DNA of 64,000 bases from Sporolactobacillus laevolacticus DSM 442 (lineage in GTDB: Bacteria; Bacillota; Bacilli; Bacillales; Sporolactobacillaceae): positions 63,588-127,587 of the forward strand of contig NZ_AWTC01000005.1 in the NCBI RefSeq assembly GCF_000497245.1, in the 5' to 3' direction. The position numbers and the translations under genes are program-made. The notes beneath the pieces were generated by a model, which saw nothing but the letters and a program-made list of their open reading frames with translations, had not been told where the DNA came from and ran no database searches. Of this stretch, positions 25,999 to 35,522 are shown piece after piece (within the stretch, counting starts at the first letter, position 1; every line of letters starts with the position of its first letter).

Positions 25999-26928
25999 TT
26001 ATTTCGTCAGTTCTTCGGTTAAGACCGGAACGATCTGCTTTTTACGGGATACAACGCCCTTAAGTGTTGCAGTATTATTGTCTAAAGTCACCTTAAACGC
26101 ACTTTCGGCTGCAGCAGCTGCTTTACCGAGGATTAGTGCTTCAGAATCGCTGGTTAAGATATTGGTTACAGCCAGTACAAACAGATCCAGGTTCTTCGCT
26201 TCGATTTCTTTGTTAATTACAGTTTCGAGTTCCGCCTGACGTGAGAGCACATCATTAATATCAACGACATTGACCTGGGCGATTTCCACTGCGTATTTGC
26301 CCATTTCAAAAGGCTTAACATCAATGGAGATCAGTTCTTCAGCCGATTTATCGGCAACGTTGGTACCTGCTTTGAGCATGTCCAGTCCGTAAGATTGTGC
26401 ATCGACTCCGGAAATAGCTTCGAGTTCCTTAGCCGCTTTCACATCTTCTTCTGTGCATGTCGGTGATTTGAAAAGCAGGGTGTCGGAAATGATTGAGGAC
26501 AGCATCAGGCCCGCAATCGTTTTGGAGATTTCCACGCCATTTTCTTTGTACAGCTTGTTAATGATTGTCGCTGTACAGCCAACTGGTTCAGCGCGGTAGT
26601 AAAGCGGAGCTTTGGTCTCAAAATTAGCAATGCGGTGATGGTCTACAACTGAGAGCACCTCAACATCTTCAATATCCTCAACGCTTTGCGGCCGTTCATT
26701 ATGATCGACCAAATAGACAGCCGGCACTTCATTGGCAACAGTCTTTACAAAACGAGGCGCTTCCGTTTGAAAATGTTTCAGCACGTATTCCGTTTCACCA
26801 TTCAAATCGCCAAGGCGAACGGGTTCTACTTCTTCTCCGAGTTTGTTCTTAAGTTCAGCAAATGCGATCGCTGAGCAAATCGCATCGGTATCAGGACTCT
26901 TATGCCCGAACACAAGCACTTTTCCCAT
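25999..26928 (-). CDS. ppaC: Manganese-dependent inorganic pyrophosphatase
   Basis: 309 residues, family II pyrophosphatase with DHH/DHHA2 domains. Metal-binding motifs: [22 protein letters not shown] and [11 protein letters not shown]; substrate contacts SRKKQIVP near the C-terminus. It hydrolyses pyrophosphate from biosynthetic reactions. AAGGGG precedes the ATG. Monocistronic with its own terminator. Confidence 0.95.
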   Translation of the reverse strand: MGKVLVFGHKSPDTDAICSAIAFAELKNKLGEEVEPVRLGDLNGETEYVLKHFQTEAPRFVKTVANEVPAVYLVDHNERPQSVEDIEDVEVLSVVDHHRIANFETKAPLYYRAEPVGCTATIINKLYKENGVEISKTIAGLMLSSIISDTLLFKSPTCTEEDVKAAKELEAISGVDAQSYGLDMLKAGTNVADKSAEELISIDVKPFEMGKYAVEIAQVNVVDINDVLSRQAELETVINKEIEAKNLDLFVLAVTNILTSDSEALILGKAAAAAESAFKVTLDNNTATLKGVVSRKKQIVPVLTEELTK

Positions 26929-27150
26929 TTTTTCTACCCCTTAGTTACGTATATTGGCTACTCACAGATGGTCCGTTCATAGTCTCTCAACAAAACATTA
27001 CCTTATGTCAACCTGAATTTCAATAGCTGGAGGATTCACATTAACAAGCATGTTTTAAAAACCATTATTATTTATTTTGTCAATAACAAAACATTCATTA
27101 AGCAATGATAATCACGCTGAATTTGCACTTGTTCACATTTTATTCATTAA

Positions 27151-27194
27151 TTTAAGCGCTTTCACTGGTATTCTGTGACCAATCATTTTATAAT
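27151..27194 (+). promoter_or_regulatory. cre-like site and -10 box upstream of gldA
   Basis: TTTAAGCGCTTTCA at 27151-27164 matches 12 of 14 cre positions with a perfect central AAGCGCTT. TATAAT lies at 27189-27194; no good -35 is seen at the proper distance. This suggests CcpA control of glycerol dehydrogenase. The rest of the 295-bp gap is AT-rich without a gene. Confidence 0.6.
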
Positions 27195-27223
27195 TAGGCT
27201 ATCAAAAGGGAGGATGATCAGTC

Positions 27224-28354
27224 ATGACAGATACTGCTATTTTAAAAAAAGGCACGAAGCTTGCGAAATCGGTCACATCACCAAAAAAATTCATTGTCGG
27301 CAAAGGCATACTTTCAAACATCAGCAGTTACATCAGTCCGTTCGGCGATAACGCCTACTTTATCTGTGACGAGTTTATTGTGGATCAAGCCGCAAAAGTC
27401 GGAGGCGCTTCATTCAACGCATCAGGCAAAACTGCTACGTTCGAGAAGTTTAACTACGAATGTTCACAGAATGAAATCGATCGCAACCGTAAGCTCGCAA
27501 GACTGGCTGGCGCTAATGTCATTGTAGGCATTGGCGGAGGAAAGACTTTGGATACAGCGAAAGCGACCGCCTACTACGAAAAACTGCCTGTCGTTATCTA
27601 TCCGACCATCGCGTCAACGGACGCACCTTGTACGTCAATCACTGTAGTATATACCGACGAAGGGCAATTTGATCAGTATCTGTATTTGCCCAGCAATCCG
27701 GATATGGTTATCGCTGATACCGATATTCTCGCTTCGGCTCCTAAGCGTTTCTTTGCAGCGGGTATCGGCGATGGATTAACCACCTATTTTGAAGCCCGTG
27801 CCTGCTATCGCAGCAATGGATTGAACTTGGCAAATCTTCGTCCTTCTCTCATCGGTGTCGGCTTGGCTAAACAATGCTACGAAACAATTCTCCGCAACGC
27901 CATTCCAGCAATGCACGCAGTGGAGAAAAAACTGTCAACAACGGCAGTGGAAGCGGTCATTGAAGCAACCATCTACCTAAGTGGTGTGGGTGCAGAATCG
28001 GGTGGTCTTGCCGCGGCTCACGCGATTCATAATGGAATGACAGCCGTTCCATCGCTTCATCGCGTTCAGCATGGCGAAAAAGTGACGTTCGGACTCTTGG
28101 CTCAGCTCGTTCTCGAAAATGCGCCTCAGGAAGAGCTTGAAGAAGTCATTAACATCATAAAAGCAGTTGGCCTTCCGTTGACTTTACAGGATCTTGGCCT
28201 CACTGAATTCGTTGACGAAGAATGGCGCAACGTTGCCGAATTGTCGTGCTCGGTTAATGACACAATGGGCAATATGCCATTTGAAGTAACCCCAGATGAT
28301 GTCTTTAACGCCATTGTTACCGCGGACGCAATCGCTCAAACCTATCACGATTGA
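27224..28354 (+). CDS. gldA: Glycerol dehydrogenase (NAD-dependent)
   Basis: 376 residues of the iron/zinc alcohol-dehydrogenase type III group. NAD-binding VGIGGGKTLDTAKA and IASTDAPCTSITVVYTDEG; zinc ligands Asp in GIGDGLTTYFEA, His in AAHAIHNGM and His in RVQHGEKVTFG. It oxidises glycerol to dihydroxyacetone, or runs in reverse for redox balance in fermentation. GGGAGG precedes the ATG. No dihydroxyacetone kinase is adjacent. Confidence 0.92.
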   Translation: MTDTAILKKGTKLAKSVTSPKKFIVGKGILSNISSYISPFGDNAYFICDEFIVDQAAKVGGASFNASGKTATFEKFNYECSQNEIDRNRKLARLAGANVIVGIGGGKTLDTAKATAYYEKLPVVIYPTIASTDAPCTSITVVYTDEGQFDQYLYLPSNPDMVIADTDILASAPKRFFAAGIGDGLTTYFEARACYRSNGLNLANLRPSLIGVGLAKQCYETILRNAIPAMHAVEKKLSTTAVEAVIEATIYLSGVGAESGGLAAAHAIHNGMTAVPSLHRVQHGEKVTFGLLAQLVLENAPQEELEEVINIIKAVGLPLTLQDLGLTEFVDEEWRNVAELSCSVNDTMGNMPFEVTPDDVFNAIVTADAIAQTYHD

Positions 28355-28392
28355 TTTTTTTGAAAGCGGTTTATTAATTTGAACTTATTTTC

Positions 28393-28430
28393 ATGGCTCC
28401 CCTTCTTTTCCGAAGAGGAGCCATATTTAC
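28393..28430 (+). terminator. Probable terminator between gldA and psiE
   Basis: ATGGCTCC / GGAGCCAT arms with a 16-nt loop; the tail ATATTTAC is poor in Ts. It may act between the convergent genes. Confidence 0.45.
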
Positions 28431-28831
28431 TCTCGTTTCAGCATCTTCGTATTTGCGATATACAGCGCTGCGACCAGCACAAGAATTGCGATCGCATACA
28501 GCAACACAGAATGCGGATTATCGTGGCTGACAATGATTAATCGAACAATCGCTGTGACACCGATATAAACAAAATAGCGCAGCGGAAAATGATAGTGCGC
28601 TTGAAAATACTTGATGATTAGCGCAATAAACTCAAAGTAAAGAAAAAATACGAGAATACCTTCAAGCAGATGATAATATGAGGCATTTTCGCTCAAGAAG
28701 AGATAAGTAAAAAATTGATAGGTTTCCTTGACCAACGCGACACTCAGCACAACCGCCAGCGCAATCAACACAATATTTAATGTCCACTGAAGCAGTGTGG
28801 TGAGCATCCAATCAATTTTTTTCTGTTCCAT
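28427..28831 (-). CDS. psiE: PsiE-family membrane protein
   Basis: 134 residues, four membrane helices. Typical PsiE features are [22 protein letters not shown] and [23 protein letters not shown]. PsiE was named as a phosphate-starvation-inducible protein in E. coli; its role is not known. GAGAGG precedes the ATG. A MITE lies 36 bp upstream of the start. Confidence 0.85.
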   Translation of the reverse strand: MEQKKIDWMLTTLLQWTLNIVLIALAVVLSVALVKETYQFFTYLFLSENASYYHLLEGILVFFLYFEFIALIIKYFQAHYHFPLRYFVYIGVTAIVRLIIVSHDNPHSVLLYAIAILVLVAALYIANTKMLKRE

Positions 28832-28866
28832 TAGATCCTCTCCTTTTTCAATCTAGTTTATCCTAT

Positions 28867-29024
28867 TAGAGGGCGTTCGAAAAGTCCGGGAAAAATTACC
28901 GGCGAATCTCTGTGTCAACTTGCTTTTCCGCTCCTCACGTATTATTCTCATACATTCCGGTGCTCAAAGCTGCGTTTCCTTGACCTTCTTGGCCCTTTTT
29001 GTCCTCCTTTTCGAACAGACTCTA
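28867..29024 (-). mobile_element. MITE-like element, copy 2 (158 bp)
   Basis: Reverse-oriented copy of the 19428-19584 element, with TA at both ends and the same inverted termini (TTCGAAAAG/CTTTTCGAA). Differences from copy 1 are confined to a handful of positions, such as AAAGGGCC for AAGGACC and GAATGTATGAG for GAGCGTATGCG. No transposase lies in the window. Confidence 0.82.
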
Positions 29025-29058
29025 TATTCTGTCTTGTTTCCATACCCATTTTTCTGCC

Positions 29059-29529
29059 TTAGGAACAATAGATATTTCTAACTTTAAAATAGTAAACCGT
29101 CACCTGAACCAAAGGAATGATAAGTAAAATAAATACAGGATAAGCCGGAAATAAATCGCGAACGACCGGATAAAAGACCATCAATCCTGCACAAAACGGA
29201 GAAACAATCCAAATGGTGCGAAATGCATCATAAGATGCTTTTGCGGTAATTGATCGCTCACGCTCGTCATCCGAAGGAGTCACAAGCGGATACATCCAAA
29301 AAGAAGGTCGTTTCTTTTTCTTCTTCCCAATATAAAAATCAATTCTTTCAATGACACTTAAGATGAGTAATGGGGCCATAGGCAAAAAGTTCATTTCAAT
29401 AAAAAAATTTCCATGCGAATGAACCAACTCCTCAAAACCTTCCGCAAATTGAATGAGTGGGATCATTGCTAAACCAAATGCAAGAATCATTGCCACAGAC
29501 ATCACAAACGAAAAAACTAATCGTTTCAC
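29059..29529 (-). CDS. Small membrane protein paired with an XRE regulator
   Basis: 156 residues with four hydrophobic segments and a central charged loop (GKKKKKRPSFW, PSDDERERSITAKASYDAFR). No family function is recognised. Its GTG start overlaps the stop of the upstream HTH gene (ACGTGA), so translation is coupled. HTH plus small membrane protein pairs are common in Bacillota and often act in stress or envelope responses. Confidence 0.65.
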   Translation of the reverse strand: MKRLVFSFVMSVAMILAFGLAMIPLIQFAEGFEELVHSHGNFFIEMNFLPMAPLLILSVIERIDFYIGKKKKKRPSFWMYPLVTPSDDERERSITAKASYDAFRTIWIVSPFCAGLMVFYPVVRDLFPAYPVFILLIIPLVQVTVYYFKVRNIYCS

Positions 29530-29741
29530 GTTTCATCCGCTCCCTTTTCCAGTTCAAATACCTCTTCCACGCGAAGACCAAACGCATCGCAGATCTGCAT
29601 GCCAAGCAGGAGTGACGGGACATAGTCACCCTTCTCAATGGACGCGATCGTCTGCCGCGTTACACCAACCTTGTCTCCTAACTGCGCCTGCGTCCAATCA
29701 TGTCGCGCTCTCAGTTCTTTCACTCGATTACAGATATGCAA
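29526..29741 (-). CDS. XRE/Cro-type small HTH regulator
   Basis: 71 residues: NRVKELRARHDWTQAQLGDK and VGVTRQTIASIEKGDYVPSL form a complete Cro/C1-type helix-turn-helix (YozG/YgzD-like compact regulators). The start is TTG with AGTGAG about 10 nt upstream. It is translationally coupled to the membrane protein gene and probably autoregulates the pair. Confidence 0.83.
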   Translation of the reverse strand: MHICNRVKELRARHDWTQAQLGDKVGVTRQTIASIEKGDYVPSLLLGMQICDAFGLRVEEVFELEKGADET

Positions 29742-29807
29742 GACGATTCAACTCACTTGATGTATAGTTTACCAAACATAATGTTAAGTTATATTAACAT
29801 TATAAAT

Positions 29808-29862
29808 TAAAAAAAGTACCTGTCAACACTCAAAGATAATATCTCCTCGTTGAACAGGTACC
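29808..29862 (-). terminator. Terminator of the metQNI operon
   Basis: Arms GTACCTGT and ACAGGTAC with additional pairing inside, followed on the minus strand by seven Ts; 11 bp after the metI stop. Confidence 0.8.
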
Positions 29863-29872
29863 ATTTTAGTCA

Positions 29873-30535
29873 TTAGTTTTTCTTCAATTTCCTTGCGATC
29901 ACATTACCCAGCGACTGAATGATCTGAACAATAATGATCAAGATTATAATAACAGCGTACATGACATCAGGCTGGAAACGTACGTAACCAAACTGATAGG
30001 CAAGATCGCCAAGTCCTCCGGCGCCGACAAAGCCGGCCATTGCCGTTTCACCAATCAAACCAATAATGGCGATCGTTAATCCGAGAATGATCGAAGACCT
30101 TGCTTCGCGGATAATCACATGCCAAATGATTTTTGGCGTCGAGATCCCCATCGACTGGTATGCCTCAATCACGCCCTTGCTTACTTCAAGCATTGCTGTC
30201 TCAAGCAGGCGGGCAATATAAGGCGCGCAGGCAACCACTAGTGGAACAATCACACCTTTGACGCCGATCGTCGTTCCGGCAACCGCCCTCGTAAACGGAA
30301 GAAGAAAGAATAAGAGAATAATAAACGGAATTGATCGTATCACATTAATTAATGAATTGACGATCGTATAAGCCGGAATACTTTCCCACTGACCGTTTTT
30401 CCGTGTCAGAACAAGCAGAACACCAAGCGGAAGACCAATGAGTATGGAGAATGCCAGGGAGATAAGCGTCATTTGGGTCGTCTGGATAAAACCTTCCCAA
30501 ATCGCGTCACCCCATTGATTAAGAAAATCTGCCAT
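29873..30535 (-). CDS. metI: Methionine ABC transporter permease
   Basis: 220 residues, five membrane segments, with the permease EAA loop EAYQSMGISTPKIIWHVIIREA. Signature stretches NVIRSIPFIILLF and GLIGETAMAGFVGAGGLGDLAYQFGY are typical of MetI. Its ATG overlaps the metN stop (TAATG). Part of an S-box regulated operon. Confidence 0.94.
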   Translation of the reverse strand: MADFLNQWGDAIWEGFIQTTQMTLISLAFSILIGLPLGVLLVLTRKNGQWESIPAYTIVNSLINVIRSIPFIILLFFLLPFTRAVAGTTIGVKGVIVPLVVACAPYIARLLETAMLEVSKGVIEAYQSMGISTPKIIWHVIIREARSSIILGLTIAIIGLIGETAMAGFVGAGGLGDLAYQFGYVRFQPDVMYAVIIILIIIVQIIQSLGNVIARKLKKN

Positions 30536-31548
30536 TAACCGCTCACCTCTTCTACAAGTACATCCTGATCATGCAGGAACTGGATTGCCGTCTCTACTTT
30601 ATTTTGATCACCCTTAAGATGAACGAGCAGATTGCCGACCGATTGATCTTTCAGCTGGTCGATGCCTCCGGCAATAATGCTTGGTAGCACATCAAACTGT
30701 TTAGCCAGTGTCGCAAGGACAGGATCCTTGGACGATTCACCAAGAAAAGTGAGTTTGACCAGCTTGCCTGATTCAAGCAGTTCACTCTTTAATTGTGCAG
30801 GGATCAAGAACTTCGACTCATTACTAATAAATTGCTTAGTCATTGCCTCTCGTGGACGCGTAAACACATCAACAACGGTTCCAGATTCAACAATTCGACC
30901 GTTTTCCATGACCGCCACCCGATCACAGATACGCTGGATCACGTTTAACTCGTGTGTAATCAGGAAGATTGTGATGCCAAGCTCTCTATTTACTTTTAAC
31001 AAGAGTTCGAGAATGGCGTCCGTCGTATTCGGATCAAGGGCACTAGTTGCTTCATCACTCAGCAGCACTTCCGGTTCATGAGCAAGTGCGCGGGCAATGG
31101 CCACACGCTGCTTCTGACCGCCGGAAAGCTGACTCGGAAAAGCTTTGCTTCGATCAGTTAGTCCGACGATTTCCAGATATTTTTCGGTCCTCGCCTTGAT
31201 CTCATCTTTCGGAACGCCTTCCAATTTCAACGGGATTGCGACATTATCATAAACATTGGCTGTCTCAAGCAAGTTATAGCCTTGAAAAATCATGCCAATT
31301 TTTCTTCTAAGCTGACGCAGCCCTCTTTTATCGAGTCCCAGAACATCCTGATCATCAACGAACACTTGCCCATCTGTTGGCCGTTCAAGTAAATTCACAC
31401 AACGAATCAGCGTACTTTTCCCAGCGCCACTGAATCCAATTACACCGAAAATCTCACCTTTATTGACCTCGAGCGAAACATCCTTCAGGGCTTCGATTTT
31501 GTTTTTTCCAACACGAAACGTCTTCGACACATGCTGCAATTTAATCAA
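30535..31548 (-). CDS. metN: Methionine ABC transporter ATP-binding protein
   Basis: 337 residues. Walker A GFSGAGKST, signature [15 protein letters not shown], Walker B VLLSDEATSALDP and ITHELNVI switch, then the C-terminal NIL (ACT-like) domain that senses methionine and restrains transport. The start is TTG after GGAGGAAGCATC. It lies 12 bp after metQ. Confidence 0.94.
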   Translation of the reverse strand: MIKLQHVSKTFRVGKNKIEALKDVSLEVNKGEIFGVIGFSGAGKSTLIRCVNLLERPTDGQVFVDDQDVLGLDKRGLRQLRRKIGMIFQGYNLLETANVYDNVAIPLKLEGVPKDEIKARTEKYLEIVGLTDRSKAFPSQLSGGQKQRVAIARALAHEPEVLLSDEATSALDPNTTDAILELLLKVNRELGITIFLITHELNVIQRICDRVAVMENGRIVESGTVVDVFTRPREAMTKQFISNESKFLIPAQLKSELLESGKLVKLTFLGESSKDPVLATLAKQFDVLPSIIAGGIDQLKDQSVGNLLVHLKGDQNKVETAIQFLHDQDVLVEEVSG

Positions 31549-31560
31549 GATGCTTCCTCC

Positions 31561-32379
31561 TTACCAAGCAGGAACTACGGAACCGCCGAACTTCTTCTTA
31601 ATGAAGTCTTTAACTTCTTTTGAGTGGTAGTATTTCTGAATTTGCTTTACAACTTTGTCATTCTTGTTTGCTGTACGGACAACAAAGTAGTTCGGGTATG
31701 GATTGTTCACTAATGGTTCATGGAAAATTGAATCTTTAAGAACAGTCAGTCCTGCGCCCATTGCGAAGTTGGTATTGATCGCTGATGCAGCAACTTCGTT
31801 CAATTGAGCCGGAAGCTGAGCCGCATCCATTTCAACAATTTGCAGATGCTTCGGATTGCCGACAACATCTCGCTTTGTCGCTGTAACATTCGAGCCTTTT
31901 TTCAGCTTGATCACGCCAGCCTTTTCAAACAGCTGCAGTCCGCGAAGTTCGTTCGCCGGATCATTAGGAACAGCAATCTTATCGCCGTCTTTCAAGTCTT
32001 TCAGGCTCTTGATACTCTTAGAATAGATACCCATTGGGAAAGCTACCGTTTTAAACGCATCGGTAATCTTATAGTTTTTATTTTCAATCTGATTCTTCAG
32101 GAACGGAAGTGTCTGATAGCTGTTCGCATCCAATTCCTTTTCATTCAGTGCGATGTTTGGTTGATTGTAATCGTTGAATACTTTCAGATGAATGGTCAGT
32201 CCGTCTTTCTTAGCTAGTTTGGCAACCTGTTCCATAACGATCTGGTGAGGGCCACCCGTTACACCGACAGTAATTTCCTTATCACTCAATCCTTTAGAAG
32301 AACCGTTACCACAAGCTGCCAAGACAAAAATCATAGAGAATGCCAACAATGCTGAAATAACTGCAGTAATCTTTTTCAA
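31561..32379 (-). CDS. metQ: Methionine-binding lipoprotein
   Basis: 272 residues of the NlpA/MetQ family, with a lipoprotein signal ending LAAC, then ITVGVTGGPHQIVMEQVAK, FNDYNQPNIALNEKELDANSYQ and VPNDPANELRGLQL. It binds methionine for MetN and MetI. The start is TTG at 32377-32379, 8 nt after CAGGAGG; the longer frame runs back into the S-box leader and is not credible. Confidence 0.92.
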   Translation of the reverse strand: MKKITAVISALLAFSMIFVLAACGNGSSKGLSDKEITVGVTGGPHQIVMEQVAKLAKKDGLTIHLKVFNDYNQPNIALNEKELDANSYQTLPFLKNQIENKNYKITDAFKTVAFPMGIYSKSIKSLKDLKDGDKIAVPNDPANELRGLQLFEKAGVIKLKKGSNVTATKRDVVGNPKHLQIVEMDAAQLPAQLNEVAASAINTNFAMGAGLTVLKDSIFHEPLVNNPYPNYFVVRTANKNDKVVKQIQKYYHSKEVKDFIKKKFGGSVVPAW

Positions 32380-32469
32380 TGCATTTTCCTCCTGTTTCTT
32401 TATCAGAATACTATGAATTCTAACCGCATATCCTTCAAATCTCCAGTTTGCCTCTCTCTGAGAACTAGG

Positions 32470-32505
32470 AAATGTAAAAGGCTTCCCTCGATAAGAGAGA
32501 AGCCT
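32470..32505 (-). terminator. S-box leader terminator
   Basis: Minus-strand stem AGGCTTC / GAAGCCT (32479-32505) followed by TTTTACATTT. The 5' arm region CTTCTCTCTTATC can alternatively pair with GATAAGAGAAG at the 3' end of the aptamer, giving the usual antiterminator. Confidence 0.85.
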
Positions 32506-32518
32506 GATTATTCCATAT

Positions 32519-32629
32519 CTTCTCTTATCTCTCAAAATCCAAACGGATTCTGCAGGAATTGGCACCTAAATTTACATTTGGGTTGCCGGGTTTCATCGGG
32601 CCAGTCCCTCCGCCACTCTGGATAAGAAG
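32519..32629 (-). ncRNA. SAM-I (S-box) riboswitch upstream of metQNI
   Basis: Minus-strand sequence from CTTCTTATC contains the S-box core AGAGTGGCGGAGGGACTGG, CCCGATGAAACCCGGCAACC and GGTGCCAATTCC, closed by P1 CTTCTTATC / GATAAGAG. S-adenosylmethionine binding stabilises P1 and lets the terminator form, shutting the methionine transporter off. Confidence 0.95.
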
Positions 32630-32651
32630 TATTCAATTGGTTAGTGATATG

Positions 32652-32680
32652 ATTGTACCGCGAAATCAATTATGTGTCAA
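32652..32680 (-). promoter_or_regulatory. Sigma-A promoter of metQNI
   Basis: On the minus strand TTGACA (32675-32680), a 17-bp spacer and TACAAT (32652-32657), placing the start of transcription about 15 nt before the S-box. Confidence 0.85.
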
Positions 32681-32736
32681 AACTTTGTCTCTAATTGTTA
32701 ATAATTCCCTTTTTAAAGGAAGTGATCAACAACTCA

Positions 32737-33741
32737 TTACTTTGCCAAGTCGGCTGAGGCATAACCTTTTGGATGACTGCTGTGCCATGCCCAAGCATCT
32801 GCCAAAATTTCAGGAATGTTGGTGTGTTCCGGCTTCCATCCAAGTACTCGTTTTGCCTTTTCCGGCGAAGCAATTAATGTACTTGGATCGCCTGCGCGTC
32901 TCGGAGCCAATTCAGCAGGAATCGCCTTTCCGGTCACTTTGCGGGCAGCGTCAATAATCTCTTTAACCGAGAAACCTTCGCTTGACCCAAGATTAAAGAC
33001 ATCACTCTTTCCTCCATCAAAGAGGTAGCGGAGTGCCAAACGGTGTGCGGCAATCAGATCCTCGATATGGACGTAATCCCGCACGCAGGTTCCGTCCTTA
33101 GTCGCGTAATCATCGCCAAAAATTGAAATATGATCCCGTTCACCGGCTGCAACCTGTAATACAATTGGAATCAGGTGTGTTTCTGGATGATGATCTTCAC
33201 CAATTGGACCTGTTTTGCTTGCCCCTGCTACATTGAAATAGCGAAGAGCGACAAAGCGCATGTCATAGGCGCGGTCGCACCATTTCATCATCTTTTCCAT
33301 CGCGAGCTTCGTCTCTCCATATGGATTGGTCGGCTGTGTCGGCATGTCTTCAGTAATTGGCACAACTTCCGGTTCGCCATAAGTGGCGGCCGTTGATGAG
33401 AATACAATGTGCTTCACGTTATTTTCATGCATCACTTCAAGCAGTACCTGCATGCCGTACACATTATTGTTAAAATACATCAGCGGCTTTTCAACTGATT
33501 CTCCGACCAATGAATTAGCGGCAAAGTGGATGACGCCATTGATCGTTTCTTTTTTGAACACGGAGTCCAAAAACGCCTTGTCACGAATATCTCCTTGGTA
33601 GAATGTCGCATTTGGATGCAACGCTTCCTTGTGGCCGGTCTGCAGATTATCGACGACAACAACGTCTTCACCGGCATCAATCAGCTGATATACAGCGTGC
33701 GACCCAATGTAGCCCGCGCCGCCTAACACTAAAATAGACAT
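32737..33741 (-). CDS. galE: UDP-glucose 4-epimerase
   Basis: 334 residues, extended SDR. NAD motif [14 protein letters not shown], catalytic Ser/Thr in SSTAATYG and YxxxK in [12 protein letters not shown], plus [13 protein letters not shown] and [10 protein letters not shown]. It interconverts UDP-glucose and UDP-galactose for galactose use or envelope sugars. GGAAGGGG precedes the ATG. No galK or galT is adjacent. Confidence 0.94.
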   Translation of the reverse strand: MSILVLGGAGYIGSHAVYQLIDAGEDVVVVDNLQTGHKEALHPNATFYQGDIRDKAFLDSVFKKETINGVIHFAANSLVGESVEKPLMYFNNNVYGMQVLLEVMHENNVKHIVFSSTAATYGEPEVVPITEDMPTQPTNPYGETKLAMEKMMKWCDRAYDMRFVALRYFNVAGASKTGPIGEDHHPETHLIPIVLQVAAGERDHISIFGDDYATKDGTCVRDYVHIEDLIAAHRLALRYLFDGGKSDVFNLGSSEGFSVKEIIDAARKVTGKAIPAELAPRRAGDPSTLIASPEKAKRVLGWKPEHTNIPEILADAWAWHSSHPKGYASADLAK

Positions 33742-33814
33742 AAACGACCCCTTCCCGTCACAGTAATTCGATTAACCTCTCTTATTTTCCACCTTATTGG
33801 AAGTCTTGACAAGT

Positions 33815-35356
33815 CTACTCGTCAGCATTTTTAAATTGGATGGCCACCGATGTTTTCAAGGCTCTTTCAAGGTGTTTTTTATGTCTTTGCGCAGCCTGCT
33901 CTTCGAAGTAAGCATCATTATGATAATAAGCAGTGATCTGGACCTGCTTTTTCTTCGTAAGCTTTACCGATAATCGATCGACGACATGTAATTTCGTCCG
34001 GTCGAAGTCATGTGCAAGGCGAAGCACAGCCCCAAGTGTCTCGTATAATCGCAGTTCTTCCTTGGTCACCAGTTGCTGAAAAGGTTTGGCAAAATCAATG
34101 AGATTAGACCGATTCTTAAAAGAAGAAACAAGCGCGACAGCCAGCCGGTCATGGTGGCTAATTCCGTTTATGTTAATATTAGTAAGCAAATAAAATGTTT
34201 GCGCGCTGCTTGACTCATTATTTACAAATTCTCCAAGATAAGCGAGGTCGGCACTATGTGAAAGCAGCCAAGCAATTCGTCTATCAGATACTTTCTCTTT
34301 AAGTAAAACAAGAATACCTTCGAGCACTTGAAAGGCAAGTGTTTTTACGTATGCCGTATGATTGCTGTCCAGATTGAAATTCCTTCGCATTTGCCGTAGG
34401 CTTTCATTCAAAACGTATGGAATACGTTCCTCTCCTCTTTGCCCGAGTACCCACTCATAGAAGACTCCTTCGCGCAGTCCATCTCCACTAAGCATAAAGG
34501 TGTCTCCATGATTCATTTTCACGAGCATATTAATCACACCCGATGCCGGCAAGATTATATCTGCCCGATCTTTTGAAAGACCGTCCATACTTTCTCTTTC
34601 TTCGATTGTCATCGACGCCAATTTTTTCGTCAGTTCATCAAGCCGGCCCCGAGGTATGGTGTATTGATGCAGACCAACCATAGGATAATGTTCCTGAAGC
34701 TGATCAATGCGTGCCAGGTTGCGTGCAGTTCCGCCAATGCCAATAATCGGAAGTTGATTTCCGCACAGCCAGTCAAATGAAGAAAACGCCTTTTTTATGT
34801 ATGCCTCCAGCTTTTCACCGGCGTTCGGATCCCCATTCTTGTAGAAAGTCTTGTACAGCGTTACAGCACCAAAAGGGAAGGAATGTGAATGGATGAGTTT
34901 ACGATTCTTGAACATCGTAACTTCAGTGCTCCCCCCACCGATGTCGATTGAGATTCCATCTTCCACAAAGGTTGAATTAATAATCGCGTAATAGCCATAA
35001 TAGGCTTCCTTTATCCCGGAGAGCAAGCGAACAGTCAAACCCGTTTGCTCCAGAATAAGTTTCAGCACCGCCTCGCGATTTTTTGCTTTGCGCATCGCGG
35101 CTGTCGCAAACGCATCGACAACAAGTACATCCCGTTCACGCTCGATAATGGACTGAAACCGTTTAAGTACGGTGAGGAGAACAGACGTGCCCTCTCTGCT
35201 TAGATTATTATTTTCATCTATGAAATTGCTAAGTCTTGCTACTGCTTTAAAATTTAACAGTTCTTTAAAAAAATAGTCACGGTCAACGCCAATGATTACA
35301 AGACGAATCGAATTGGATCCGATATCAATCATCGCATGCTTCTGAACAATCTCCAA
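33815..35356 (-). CDS. ppx: Exopolyphosphatase (Ppx/GppA family)
   Basis: 513 residues. ASKHA motifs: MIDIGSNSIRLV (phosphate 1), VDAFATAAMRKAKN, SIDIGGGSTEVTMF (phosphate 2), IIGIGGTARNLAR; then an HD-like C-terminal part with LLSHSADLAYLG. It removes phosphate from polyphosphate chains. The start is read as TTG at 35354-35356 after GGGGGAGG, giving the usual length; an ATG at 35497 with AGAGG would add 47 residues of atypical sequence. It follows the PPK2 gene, forming a polyphosphate pair. Confidence 0.88.
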   Translation of the reverse strand: MEIVQKHAMIDIGSNSIRLVIIGVDRDYFFKELLNFKAVARLSNFIDENNNLSREGTSVLLTVLKRFQSIIERERDVLVVDAFATAAMRKAKNREAVLKLILEQTGLTVRLLSGIKEAYYGYYAIINSTFVEDGISIDIGGGSTEVTMFKNRKLIHSHSFPFGAVTLYKTFYKNGDPNAGEKLEAYIKKAFSSFDWLCGNQLPIIGIGGTARNLARIDQLQEHYPMVGLHQYTIPRGRLDELTKKLASMTIEERESMDGLSKDRADIILPASGVINMLVKMNHGDTFMLSGDGLREGVFYEWVLGQRGEERIPYVLNESLRQMRRNFNLDSNHTAYVKTLAFQVLEGILVLLKEKVSDRRIAWLLSHSADLAYLGEFVNNESSSAQTFYLLTNININGISHHDRLAVALVSSFKNRSNLIDFAKPFQQLVTKEELRLYETLGAVLRLAHDFDRTKLHVVDRLSVKLTKKKQVQITAYYHNDAYFEEQAAQRHKKHLERALKTSVAIQFKNADE

Positions 35357-35522
35357 AAGGTTCCTCCCCCTGCCCATTTCCGCCCGGAGAGCGCGAATCA
35401 TTGCCATTCGCTCACTTTCACAAGCTAAAAAGTGTCCTGCTTCTCTTAAAGTATAGCGTAAAAAGGGGAGGTATATGGCATGAAAAATCTTACTCATCTA
35501 AAGAAACCTCTGATCCACTAAA

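Noticed and set aside
28361..28374. TGAAAGCGGTTTAT, a cre-like sequence after gldA
   Set aside because: Central G breaks the CG-Y symmetry and the site lies behind a gene with no downstream target in the right orientation.
32380..32565. N-terminal extension of metQ in the long open frame
   Set aside because: It is the S-box leader and terminator region; CAGGAGG and a TTG at 32379 give a normal lipoprotein signal.
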